Below are positions 21,518-28,282 of a DNA stretch of 61,850 nt, one piece after another. Origin of the DNA: Myxococcales bacterium. Lineage in GTDB: Bacteria > Myxococcota_A > Polyangia > Polyangiales > Polyangiaceae. Location of the stretch: positions 1 through 61,850 of the forward strand of contig JADKKK010000019.1 of the NCBI GenBank assembly GCA_016720545.1, read 5' to 3'. The notes beneath the pieces were generated by a model that saw only the letters and a list, made by a program, of their open reading frames with translations, had not been told where the DNA came from and ran no database searches. A program made the translations under genes and the position numbers. Within the stretch, counting starts at the first letter, position 1; each line of letters starts with the position of its first letter.

Positions 21518-23797
21518 TCACAGCTTCTGTCCGAGCTCGTTCAGCATGAACCCGAGCTCGTCGGCCATCTCCTCCGCCAGCTTCCCTACGGGCTTCCCCG
21601 CGCCGTGGCCGGCCTTGGCCTCGACGCGCAGGAGCACCGGCCTCGTCGCGTCGGACTGCGCGGCGGCGAGGCGCGCCGCCATCTTGCGGGCGTGCATGGG
21701 GTCCACGCGCGAGTCGCTCTCCGCGGTGGTGAAGAGCGCGGCCGGGTAGCGCGTGCCCTTCGTGACGTGGTGGTAGGGCGAGTAGGCGTAGAGCCACTCC
21801 CGCGCGGCGGCGGCCTCCGGATCGCCGTACTCGGGGATCCAGAGCTTCGCGATGCGGAACAGGTGGTAGCGCAGCATGTCCGTGAGCGGCACGAGCGAGA
21901 GGCCCACGCGGAACAGCTCGGGCCGCTGCGTGAGCGCGGTCGCGACGAGCAGGCCGCCGTTCGAGCCGCCCATCGCCGCGAGCTTCTCGCGCGAGGTGAT
22001 CCCCTCGGCGACGAGCTTCTCGGCGCACGCGTAGAAGTCGTCGAACACGTTCTGCTTCTTCGCGAGCATGCCGGCCTCGTGCCACGCCTCGCCGTACTCG
22101 CCGCCGCCCCGCAAGACGGCGTGCGCCCACACGCCCCCGCGCGAGAGCACGCTCATCACGCGGGCGCTGTACGCGGGGCGCTGGTTCACGTTGAAGCCAC
22201 CGTACCCGTAGAGCACCGTGGCCGCGCCGCTGGCGCCGCGCGCGCCGGACGAGCCGAGGGAGCGCAGCGGGCCCTTCGAGATCACGAAGAGGGGGATCTG
22301 CGTGCCGTCCTTCGACGTGGCGAAGAGCCGCTTCACCTGCACGTCGCCCGCCGAGAACGTCGCGCCGACCTTGTCCCACGGCTGCAGCCCGCCGCGCGCG
22401 TCGAGCACCTGCACGCGAGATGGGCGCGCGAAGCTCTCGTCACGCACGAAGAGCTCCTCGCCGTCCAGGCCTGCGCTCACGTGGGCGGTGCTGGCCTCGG
22501 GGAGCCGCACCTCGGCCTTCTTCGTGCCGTCGTGACCGAAGCGCACGACCTTGGTGGCGGCGTCCACGAGGTACGTGGCCACGATCTCTTGCTTCGTGAT
22601 CGCCACGTCCTCGAGGGGCTCCTTCGCCTCGGCGAGCACCTTGCGCCACGCCGCGCGCTCGGGGTGCGCGTAGTCCGCCGCGTAGAGCTCGTATTTGGGG
22701 GCGCCGTCGTTGGTGTGGATGAAGAGCCCCTCGTCGCGAAGGGCCGCCGAAAACAGGGCCTTTTTTCCCACGGCGAGGGGCACCCGCGGGGCGCCCGGCG
22801 TGGTGGCGTCTTGGAGGTAGAGCTCGTTCTTGTCCCAGCCCTGGTGCACGTGGAACGCGAGCCACTTGCCGTTCGGGCTGATGCTCACGCTGGGCACGTC
22901 GGTCTTCACGCTCGCCGCGAACACCACGGGGTCGGCGTCGGGGTCGCGGCTCGCGAGGTCGTGGTAGAAAATTTTCGCGCCGTACTTCTCGTCGCCCGAG
23001 GGCACGGTGCCCTTCTTCGGGTAGCGCGAGTAGTAGAAGCCCGAGCCGTCGGGCTTCCACGCGACCGAGGCGTGGCGCGTCCGGTCGATGCGCAGCTCGT
23101 GGTCGCGGCCGGTCTCCACGTCGCGCAGGTGAAGGACGCTCTCTTCGCTGCCGCTCTCGCTGCGCCCCCACGCGACCCACGCGCCATCGCGCGATGGGAA
23201 CCACCAGTCGAGCGCGCTCGTGCCGTCGGCCGACAGCGCCGACACGTCGAGGAGTACGCGGTCGCGGCCGCGGAGCCCGTCGCGAACGTAGAGCGTCGAC
23301 TGGTTCTGCGCGCCCTCACGCTTCGTGTGGAAATAGCGCAGCACGCCCGCCTTCGCGCGACGCACCGCGGGCGCGCCCAGCGTGCCCACCTGCAGGAAGC
23401 GCTCGATGTCGGCGCGGAAGGCGGCGCGCCCCGGGATGGCGTCGATCACCTGGCGCGTCCGCGCGTTCTCGCGCTCGGTGAAGGCGCGGGTCTCGGCGCT
23501 CTCGCCGTCCTCGAGCCACCGAAACGGGTCGATCTGGTCGGCGAAGCGCCCCACGTGGGGTGGCGCGGTGAGGTTCGGTCCCACCACGCTCGCGCTCATC
23601 GGCCCCGACGGCTCCGACGAGGCGAGCGGTATGGACGGATCCGGGATCGCGACCGTCGGCGGCGGGAGCGGGGGCGGCGGGGGCGCGCCCACGCAACCAG
23701 CGACGCCCGACACGACGACGAGCGTCAGCGCCGGGCCGAGCCCGCAGGTGAGGAGCCGCGCGAGGCGGGAGACGGAGAGGCGCGCACCAGTTCGCAT
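21518..23797 (-). CDS. Prolyl-oligopeptidase-family (S9) lipoprotein peptidase
   Basis: A 759-residue S9A peptidase. The signal ends in Val-Ser-Gly-Val-Ala-Gly-Cys, a good lipobox, followed by a Pro-rich linker. Residues about 85-140 match the S9 N-terminal element (Pro-Phe-Arg-Trp-Leu-Glu-Asp). The seven-bladed propeller occupies about 140-480. The hydrolase domain carries Tyr-Gly-Tyr-Gly-Gly-Phe-Asn, the nucleophile Ser612 in Gly-Gly-Ser-Asn-Gly-Gly, the Asp region Glu-Ser-Asp-Ser-Arg-Val-Asp-Pro, and His in Ala-Gly-His-Gly-Ala-Gly. It cleaves short peptides after Pro or related residues and is probably tethered in the periplasm or on the outer membrane. An ATG at 23809 is an alternative start; 23797 gives the more typical n-region. 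All catalytic residues are present. Confidence 0.93.
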   Translation of the reverse strand: MRTGARLSVSRLARLLTCGLGPALTLVVVSGVAGCVGAPPPPPLPPPTVAIPDPSIPLASSEPSGPMSASVVGPNLTAPPHVGRFADQIDPFRWLEDGESAETRAFTERENARTRQVIDAIPGRAAFRADIERFLQVGTLGAPAVRRAKAGVLRYFHTKREGAQNQSTLYVRDGLRGRDRVLLDVSALSADGTSALDWWFPSRDGAWVAWGRSESGSEESVLHLRDVETGRDHELRIDRTRHASVAWKPDGSGFYYSRYPKKGTVPSGDEKYGAKIFYHDLASRDPDADPVVFAASVKTDVPSVSISPNGKWLAFHVHQGWDKNELYLQDATTPGAPRVPLAVGKKALFSAALRDEGLFIHTNDGAPKYELYAADYAHPERAAWRKVLAEAKEPLEDVAITKQEIVATYLVDAATKVVRFGHDGTKKAEVRLPEASTAHVSAGLDGEELFVRDESFARPSRVQVLDARGGLQPWDKVGATFSAGDVQVKRLFATSKDGTQIPLFVISKGPLRSLGSSGARGASGAATVLYGYGGFNVNQRPAYSARVMSVLSRGGVWAHAVLRGGGEYGEAWHEAGMLAKKQNVFDDFYACAEKLVAEGITSREKLAAMGGSNGGLLVATALTQRPELFRVGLSLVPLTDMLRYHLFRIAKLWIPEYGDPEAAAAREWLYAYSPYHHVTKGTRYPAALFTTAESDSRVDPMHARKMAARLAAAQSDATRPVLLRVEAKAGHGAGKPVGKLAEEMADELGFMLNELGQKL

Positions 23798-23898
23798 GGG
23801 GCCGAGCATGCCGACTTTTCGCGCGGTGTCACGCGATACCGGGGCCACGGCGAGGGTGGCGGCGAGGTCGGCGCCCCTCGTGGTAGCCTCCGCCGGCG

Positions 23899-24672
23899 AT
23901 GTCCACGCCCCGCCCCCTCGCCCTCCTCTCGAACGACGACGGCTACGAGTCCAAGGCCCTGCACGCGCTCCATCGGGCGCTGGTCGACGCCGGCGCCGAG
24001 GTCGTCGTCGTCGCCCCCTCGAACGAGCAGAGCGCGACCAGCCACTCACTGAGCCTCCACCGGCCTCTCCGCGCGCGCTCGCACGGCGACGGCATCTTCT
24101 CCATCGACGGCACCCCCGCCGACTGCGTGTATATTGCACTTCACGCGGGCGAGCGGTTCCTCCCGCGCCGCCCCGACGTCGTGGTGTCGGGCATCAACCG
24201 CGGGCTCAACCTCGGGCAGGACGCCTTCTACTCCGGCACGGTCGCCGCGGCCCGTGAGGGCGCCCTCCGGGGCATCCCCGCGCTCGCCTCGAGCGCTCAC
24301 GTGCACGCCGATCTGCCCAAGATCGCGGAGCTCTCGGCGTTCTTCGCCCTCTCGCTCGTGGGCACGCGCGCCGCCACCGGCAAGGCGCCGTTGCTCAGCC
24401 TGAACGCACCCGAGATATGGAGCGGCGAGGTGCGGGTCTGCCGCCTCGGCTCGCGCCTCTACGACGAGCTCGTCGACATCCGCCTCGATCCTCGCGGCCG
24501 CGAGTACCTCTGGCTCGGCGGGCCAGGCGTTCGGCACGAGGCCGATCCCGGGAGCGACACCGAGGCCTACGACGACGGCGCCGTCACCCTGACGCCCCTC
24601 GTCATCGACCTCACGGCCCCTGCCGAGACCGCGTTCGCCGAGCGCCTCGCCGCCTCCTCGCGGGGGCGCTGA
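23899..24672 (+). CDS. surE: 5'-nucleotidase SurE
   Basis: A 257-residue SurE. The metal site is complete: Ser-Asn-Asp-Asp-Gly with Asp13-Asp14, Ser in Gln-Ser-Ala-Thr-Ser, and Asn in Ser-Gly-Ile-Asn-Arg-Gly. Thr-Pro-Ala-Asp-Cys-Val and Tyr-Ser-Gly-Thr-Val-Ala-Ala-Ala-Arg-Glu are also present. SurE removes phosphate from nucleoside monophosphates. It is divergent from the S9 peptidase gene with about 100 bp between starts, so the promoters probably lie back to back. The partner genes often found next to surE (pcm, nlpD) are absent here. Confidence 0.95.
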   Translation: MSTPRPLALLSNDDGYESKALHALHRALVDAGAEVVVVAPSNEQSATSHSLSLHRPLRARSHGDGIFSIDGTPADCVYIALHAGERFLPRRPDVVVSGINRGLNLGQDAFYSGTVAAAREGALRGIPALASSAHVHADLPKIAELSAFFALSLVGTRAATGKAPLLSLNAPEIWSGEVRVCRLGSRLYDELVDIRLDPRGREYLWLGGPGVRHEADPGSDTEAYDDGAVTLTPLVIDLTAPAETAFAERLAASSRGR

Positions 24673-24715
24673 GCCGCGTCGAGCGCGCGACGAGACCAAG
24701 GCCTTGGCGCGACGG

Positions 24716-24734
24716 GGAGGACACGAGGTCCTCC
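24716..24734. terminator. Hairpin between convergent surE and aldehyde dehydrogenase genes
   Basis: GGAGGAC-ACGAG-GTCCTCC forms a perfect 7-bp stem with a 5-nt loop between two convergent stop codons. A 12-bp palindrome CCAAGGCCTTGG precedes it. No T-run; a bidirectional factor-assisted terminator is possible. Confidence 0.35.
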
Positions 24735-24747
24735 GACGCCCGAGCGG

Positions 24748-26319
24748 TCACCCTCCAAAGAGGCGCTTCGGCAGCGACTTGAGCAGCGCAAAGATCGCCC
24801 CGATGCGCGCGCCGATCGACCGCGCGCCGCCGCGCACGAGCACGAGGGCCGTCGCCACCGCGCGGAGCGCCGGCGTGTACGGGTACCAATAGAGCTCGCG
24901 CGCCGCGCTGTTCTCGTCCACGAGGACGAATTTCGGGCGCGTGAAGATGTCGAGGGCGAAGTGGGAGCCCGTCACGCCGTAGCCAGACTCGCCGACGCCG
25001 GTCCACGGGGCCTGGGGGATGGCGCCCGTGAAGGAGTGGTTGTTCACGGTGACCACGCCGGCGCGCAGGCGGCGCGCGAGCTTCTCGCCGCGCTCGACGT
25101 CTTTGGTCCACACGCTCGCCGTGAGGCCGTATTTCGAGGCGTTCGCGAGGGTGAGCGCCTCCTCGGCGTCCTTCACCACGCGGATGGGGAGCACCGGGCC
25201 GAAGGTCTCTTCGCACATGACGTCGAGCTCGTCGGTCGTCACCTCGAGCACCGTGGGGGCGATAGGAGCCGCCCCCTTCGCGGCCTCCGCGACGCCGCCG
25301 CCCTCGCCCTCGTCGCCAAAAGAGCCCGCGAGCAGCTTCGCCCCGCCGGCCTTGGCGCTCGCGAGGTGGCGCCGTACGATGGCGCGCTGGGTCTCGGTCG
25401 TGAGCGGGCCGTAGTCGCGGCCGGCCTCCAGCGACTTCGCCACCGCGACGATCTTCTCCTTCAGCGCGGCGGCGACCTTCTCCACCACGTACACGCGCTC
25501 CACGGCGCCGCAGTTCTGGCCCGCGTTCATCATCGCGCCCCACACGAGACCGTTGGCGGCGCGCTCGAGGTTCGCGTCCTCGAGCACGATGGCGGCGTCC
25601 TTCCCGCCGAGCTCGAGCGCGCACGGCACGAGGCGCTCGGCGCACGACGCGGCGACCTTGCGACCGGCGGCGGCGCTGCCCGTGAAGACCACCGCGTCCA
25701 CGTCGGCGCCGACGAGGGCCGCCCCGAGGTCGCGCCCGCCCTGGACGACCTGGAAGACGCCCTCGGGCACGAGCCCCTCGAGGAGCGCGCGGATCTTCTC
25801 GCCGGTGCGCGGCGTGACCTCGCTCGGCTTGAACACCACGGCGTTGCCCGCCAAGAGCGCGGGCACGATCGCTCGGAGCGGCAGCGCGAAGGGGAAATTC
25901 CAGGGCATCACGATGGCCACCACGCCGCGCGCGACGCGGTGGATGAAGCCGTATTTCTTCGGGTACGAGAGCGCGTCGAGCTCGACCTCCTCGGGCTCGA
26001 AGAGCTCCTCCGAGGCGGCGCACCAGTACGCGACGACGTCGGCGGAGGCGAGCACCTCGCCGAGGAGCACCTCCACCTCGGGCTTGCCGGTCTCGCGGTG
26101 GACCAGCGTCGCGAGCTCGTCGGCCGCCTGGAGGACGCGCGGCCCGAGCTTCGCCAACGCCTTGCGGCGATCGTCGACGTCGCGATCGGCCCACGCCACC
26201 TGGGCGCCGCGCGCCTTCGCGACGAGCGCCTCCAGCGTGTCGAGCGGCGTGGCGACCACCTCGGCGAGGGGCTCGCCGTCGACCGGGCTCACGGAGGAGA
26301 AAGGGGAGTCGTCGCTCAT
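24748..26319 (-). CDS. NAD(P)-dependent aldehyde dehydrogenase
   Basis: A 523-residue class 3-like aldehyde dehydrogenase. Motifs in order: Pro-Trp-Asn-Phe-Pro-Phe (about 125), Lys-Pro-Ser-Glu, Phe-Thr-Gly-Ser, the general base Glu in Leu-Glu-Leu-Gly-Gly-Lys-Asp, the catalytic Cys in Asn-Ala-Gly-Gln-Asn-Cys, and Glu-Glu-Thr-Phe-Gly-Pro-Val. A hydrophobic C-terminal segment of about 40 residues after the catalytic domain suggests membrane association, as in fatty-aldehyde dehydrogenases. The substrate is not predictable from sequence. The start ATG 26319 begins Met-Ser-Asp-Asp; the long open frame before it is Arg-rich and not coding-like. Confidence 0.92.
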   Translation of the reverse strand: MSDDSPFSSVSPVDGEPLAEVVATPLDTLEALVAKARGAQVAWADRDVDDRRKALAKLGPRVLQAADELATLVHRETGKPEVEVLLGEVLASADVVAYWCAASEELFEPEEVELDALSYPKKYGFIHRVARGVVAIVMPWNFPFALPLRAIVPALLAGNAVVFKPSEVTPRTGEKIRALLEGLVPEGVFQVVQGGRDLGAALVGADVDAVVFTGSAAAGRKVAASCAERLVPCALELGGKDAAIVLEDANLERAANGLVWGAMMNAGQNCGAVERVYVVEKVAAALKEKIVAVAKSLEAGRDYGPLTTETQRAIVRRHLASAKAGGAKLLAGSFGDEGEGGGVAEAAKGAAPIAPTVLEVTTDELDVMCEETFGPVLPIRVVKDAEEALTLANASKYGLTASVWTKDVERGEKLARRLRAGVVTVNNHSFTGAIPQAPWTGVGESGYGVTGSHFALDIFTRPKFVLVDENSAARELYWYPYTPALRAVATALVLVRGGARSIGARIGAIFALLKSLPKRLFGG

Positions 26320-26450
26320 CGCCGCGGTCGTACCAGAAGCCAGCCCTCGCCGGGTGCGCATTCGCGCGCGGCGCGAGGGGCCGCGTTTGGCCGCGGGTGG
26401 GTCGCGTCGCAGGCGGATCGCGGCCGCGCGAGATGGTCTAGGATGCCCGC

Positions 26451-27404
26451 ATGACCTTCCGCTCGGTCTTCTTCGGGACACCCGCCTTCGCCGTGCCTTG
26501 CCTCGACGCGCTCGCCGAGATCTCGGAGGTGTGCGGGGTCGTGTGCCAGCCCGATCGCCCGTCGGGCCGAGGCCAGGTGCTCGCAGCGCCGCCCGTGAAG
26601 GAGCGCGCGCTCGCGCGAGGGCTCGACGTCTACCAGCCTGAGAAGGTGCGGACGGGCGAGCTCGCGGCGTGGCTTCGAGACCTCAAGGTCGACGTCGCGC
26701 TCGTGGTCGCGTACGGGCGCATCCTGCCCCTCGACGTGCTCACCGCGCCGCGCCTCGGATGCGTCAACGTGCACGCATCGCTGCTCCCGAGGTACCGCGG
26801 CGCCGCTCCGATCACCTGGGCGGTGGTGCGCGGCGAGCCAGAGACGGGCGTCACGCTAATGAAGATGGACGAGGGCATGGACACTGGTGATATCCTTGAG
26901 AAATTCGTCACACCGATCGCCCCCGACGAGACCGCCGGAGAGCTCTCGGAGCGCCTCTCGGCGCTCGGCGCGCTCGCGGTGCGCCGAGGCCTCCCGCGCT
27001 TCGTGAGCGGGGGCTACACGCCCGTCGCGCAAGACGGCGCGCGCGCGACGACGGCGCCCATACTCACGAAGCAGGACGGCCTGGTCGACTTCACGAAGAC
27101 CGCGGTCGAGGTTCACGACCACGTGCGCGGCATGAGCCCGTGGCCCGGGGCCTTCGCGACTCTGCGCGGCAAGGTGGTGAAGGTGCACGAGGCGACCGCG
27201 TCCGACCTGACGAGCCCCGGCGCGCGACCGGGGCAGGTCGTGCTCGCCGACAAGACCGGGCTCGTGGTCGCTTGCGGCGACGGCAGCGTGGCGCTCGCGC
27301 GCGTGCAGCTCGAGGGCAAAAAGCCCATCCGCGGCGTGGATTGGATCGCGGGGCGCGGCGTGGCCGAGGGCGACACCTTCAACGCCGCCGCGACGACCGA
27401 GTAG
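26451..27404 (+). CDS. fmt: Methionyl-tRNA formyltransferase
   Basis: A 317-residue Fmt. The N-terminal formyltransferase domain has Phe-Phe-Gly-Thr-Pro, Gln-Pro-Asp-Arg-Pro-Ser-Gly-Arg-Gly, and the catalytic Asn-x-His in Val-Asn-Val-His-Ala-Ser-Leu-Leu-Pro-Arg-Tyr-Arg-Gly-Ala-Ala-Pro-Ile. Asp is supplied by Met-Asp-Glu-Gly-Met-Asp-Thr-Gly-Asp. The C-terminal OB-like domain has Ser-Pro-Trp-Pro-Gly-Ala-Phe. It formylates initiator Met-tRNA. The usual partner def is not adjacent. It is divergent from the aldehyde dehydrogenase gene and convergent with rbfA. Confidence 0.95.
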   Translation: MTFRSVFFGTPAFAVPCLDALAEISEVCGVVCQPDRPSGRGQVLAAPPVKERALARGLDVYQPEKVRTGELAAWLRDLKVDVALVVAYGRILPLDVLTAPRLGCVNVHASLLPRYRGAAPITWAVVRGEPETGVTLMKMDEGMDTGDILEKFVTPIAPDETAGELSERLSALGALAVRRGLPRFVSGGYTPVAQDGARATTAPILTKQDGLVDFTKTAVEVHDHVRGMSPWPGAFATLRGKVVKVHEATASDLTSPGARPGQVVLADKTGLVVACGDGSVALARVQLEGKKPIRGVDWIAGRGVAEGDTFNAAATTE

Positions 27405-27473
27405 CCGCGACGAGCCGCCAGTCGAAAGCTCGGCCGTCCGCGCATCGCGGCCTCTCGGCGTCCGGGCCAGCCG

Positions 27474-27842
27474 TCAGTCGCGGCGCTCGCGCCTGACCTC
27501 TTCGAGGAGCGAGTCGATGCGATCGCGCGCCTCCTGGCCCGCGTCGTAGCTGAACCGAAACTCCGGCGCCGAGCGCAGCTTGAGCGCCCCCGAGATCTCC
27601 TTCCGGAAGAGGCCCGCGGCGCGGCCGAGGCCCACCTTGGCCCCCTCGAGGCGCGAGGCGTCGTCGCCGCCCTCGAGCAGCCGGTAGAACACCCTCGCGA
27701 TCCGGAGATCGTCCGAGAGCTCCACGCGCGAGACCAGCACGCCGGCGAGCCGCGGATCGCGCACCTTCGTGGTGAGGAGCATCGAGAGCTCCTCGCGAAT
27801 TCCTTCGGCCACTCGCGCGGCGCGCTTCACTTCACCAGCCAT
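27474..27842 (-). CDS. rbfA: Ribosome-binding factor A
   Basis: A 122-residue RbfA with the KH-like fold: Arg-Val-Ala-Glu-Gly-Ile-Arg-Glu-Glu-Leu, Val-Arg-Asp-Pro-Arg-Leu, Val-Ser-Arg-Val-Glu-Leu-Ser-Asp-Asp-Leu-Arg, Pro-Glu-Phe-Arg-Phe and Arg-Ile-Asp-Ser-Leu-Leu. It helps mature the 5' end of 16S rRNA in 30S subunits. It is the last gene of the rimP-nusA-ylxR-infB-ylxP-rbfA operon and starts 9 nt after the DUF503 stop. Its C-terminus is convergent with fmt. Confidence 0.95.
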   Translation of the reverse strand: MAGEVKRAARVAEGIREELSMLLTTKVRDPRLAGVLVSRVELSDDLRIARVFYRLLEGGDDASRLEGAKVGLGRAAGLFRKEISGALKLRSAPEFRFSYDAGQEARDRIDSLLEEVRRERRD

Positions 27843-27851
27843 GAGATGGCT

Positions 27852-28217
27852 CTACTCCGAAAGGTCGTCGTCGTCCTGCCAATCGCCGTCGCCGCCGCCG
27901 TCGCCGCCGTCGTCACCGAACAGCTCGTCGCCGAAGGGCACGAGCTCGGTCTCGCGGGAAAGCAGCTGCGCGTCCTCGGAGAGCTCGGCGGCGTGGGCGA
28001 CCTCCGCGAGCACGCGGTCGCACACCGCGGCGTCCGCCGACACCACGCACGCGCCGAGCACGATCTTCTGCAGGAGGTCTTGGCACGCCACCTCGGCGAT
28101 GGAGATCGCAAAGCGCGCTCTCAGGCGGTCGCGGATACGCCGCACGACGCTGCGCTTTTCCTTCAGCGAGCGCGCGTGCGGGACGTGGAACGTGAGCCGG
28201 AGGACACCTACGTGCAC
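27852..28217 (-). CDS. DUF503 (YlxP-like) protein
   Basis: A 121-residue protein. The first 90 residues are the DUF503 ferredoxin-like fold: His-Val-Gly-Val-Leu-Arg-Leu-Thr-Phe, Ser-Leu-Lys-Glu-Lys-Arg, Arg-Asp-Arg-Leu-Arg-Ala-Arg-Phe and Val-Ala-Cys-Gln-Asp. The last 30 residues are an acidic Gly/Asp repeat tail. YlxP proteins sit between infB and rbfA in many genomes and are linked to ribosome assembly. The position here is the conserved one. The acidic tail is unusual and could mimic RNA or bind a basic partner. Confidence 0.88.
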   Translation of the reverse strand: MHVGVLRLTFHVPHARSLKEKRSVVRRIRDRLRARFAISIAEVACQDLLQKIVLGACVVSADAAVCDRVLAEVAHAAELSEDAQLLSRETELVPFGDELFGDDGGDGGGDGDWQDDDDLSE

Positions 28218-28282
28218 GGCCTACCAGGATAACGCATGCTGGCTTGGAGGCCCGCGCCCCTCGAGGGGCGCCGCTGACGCCC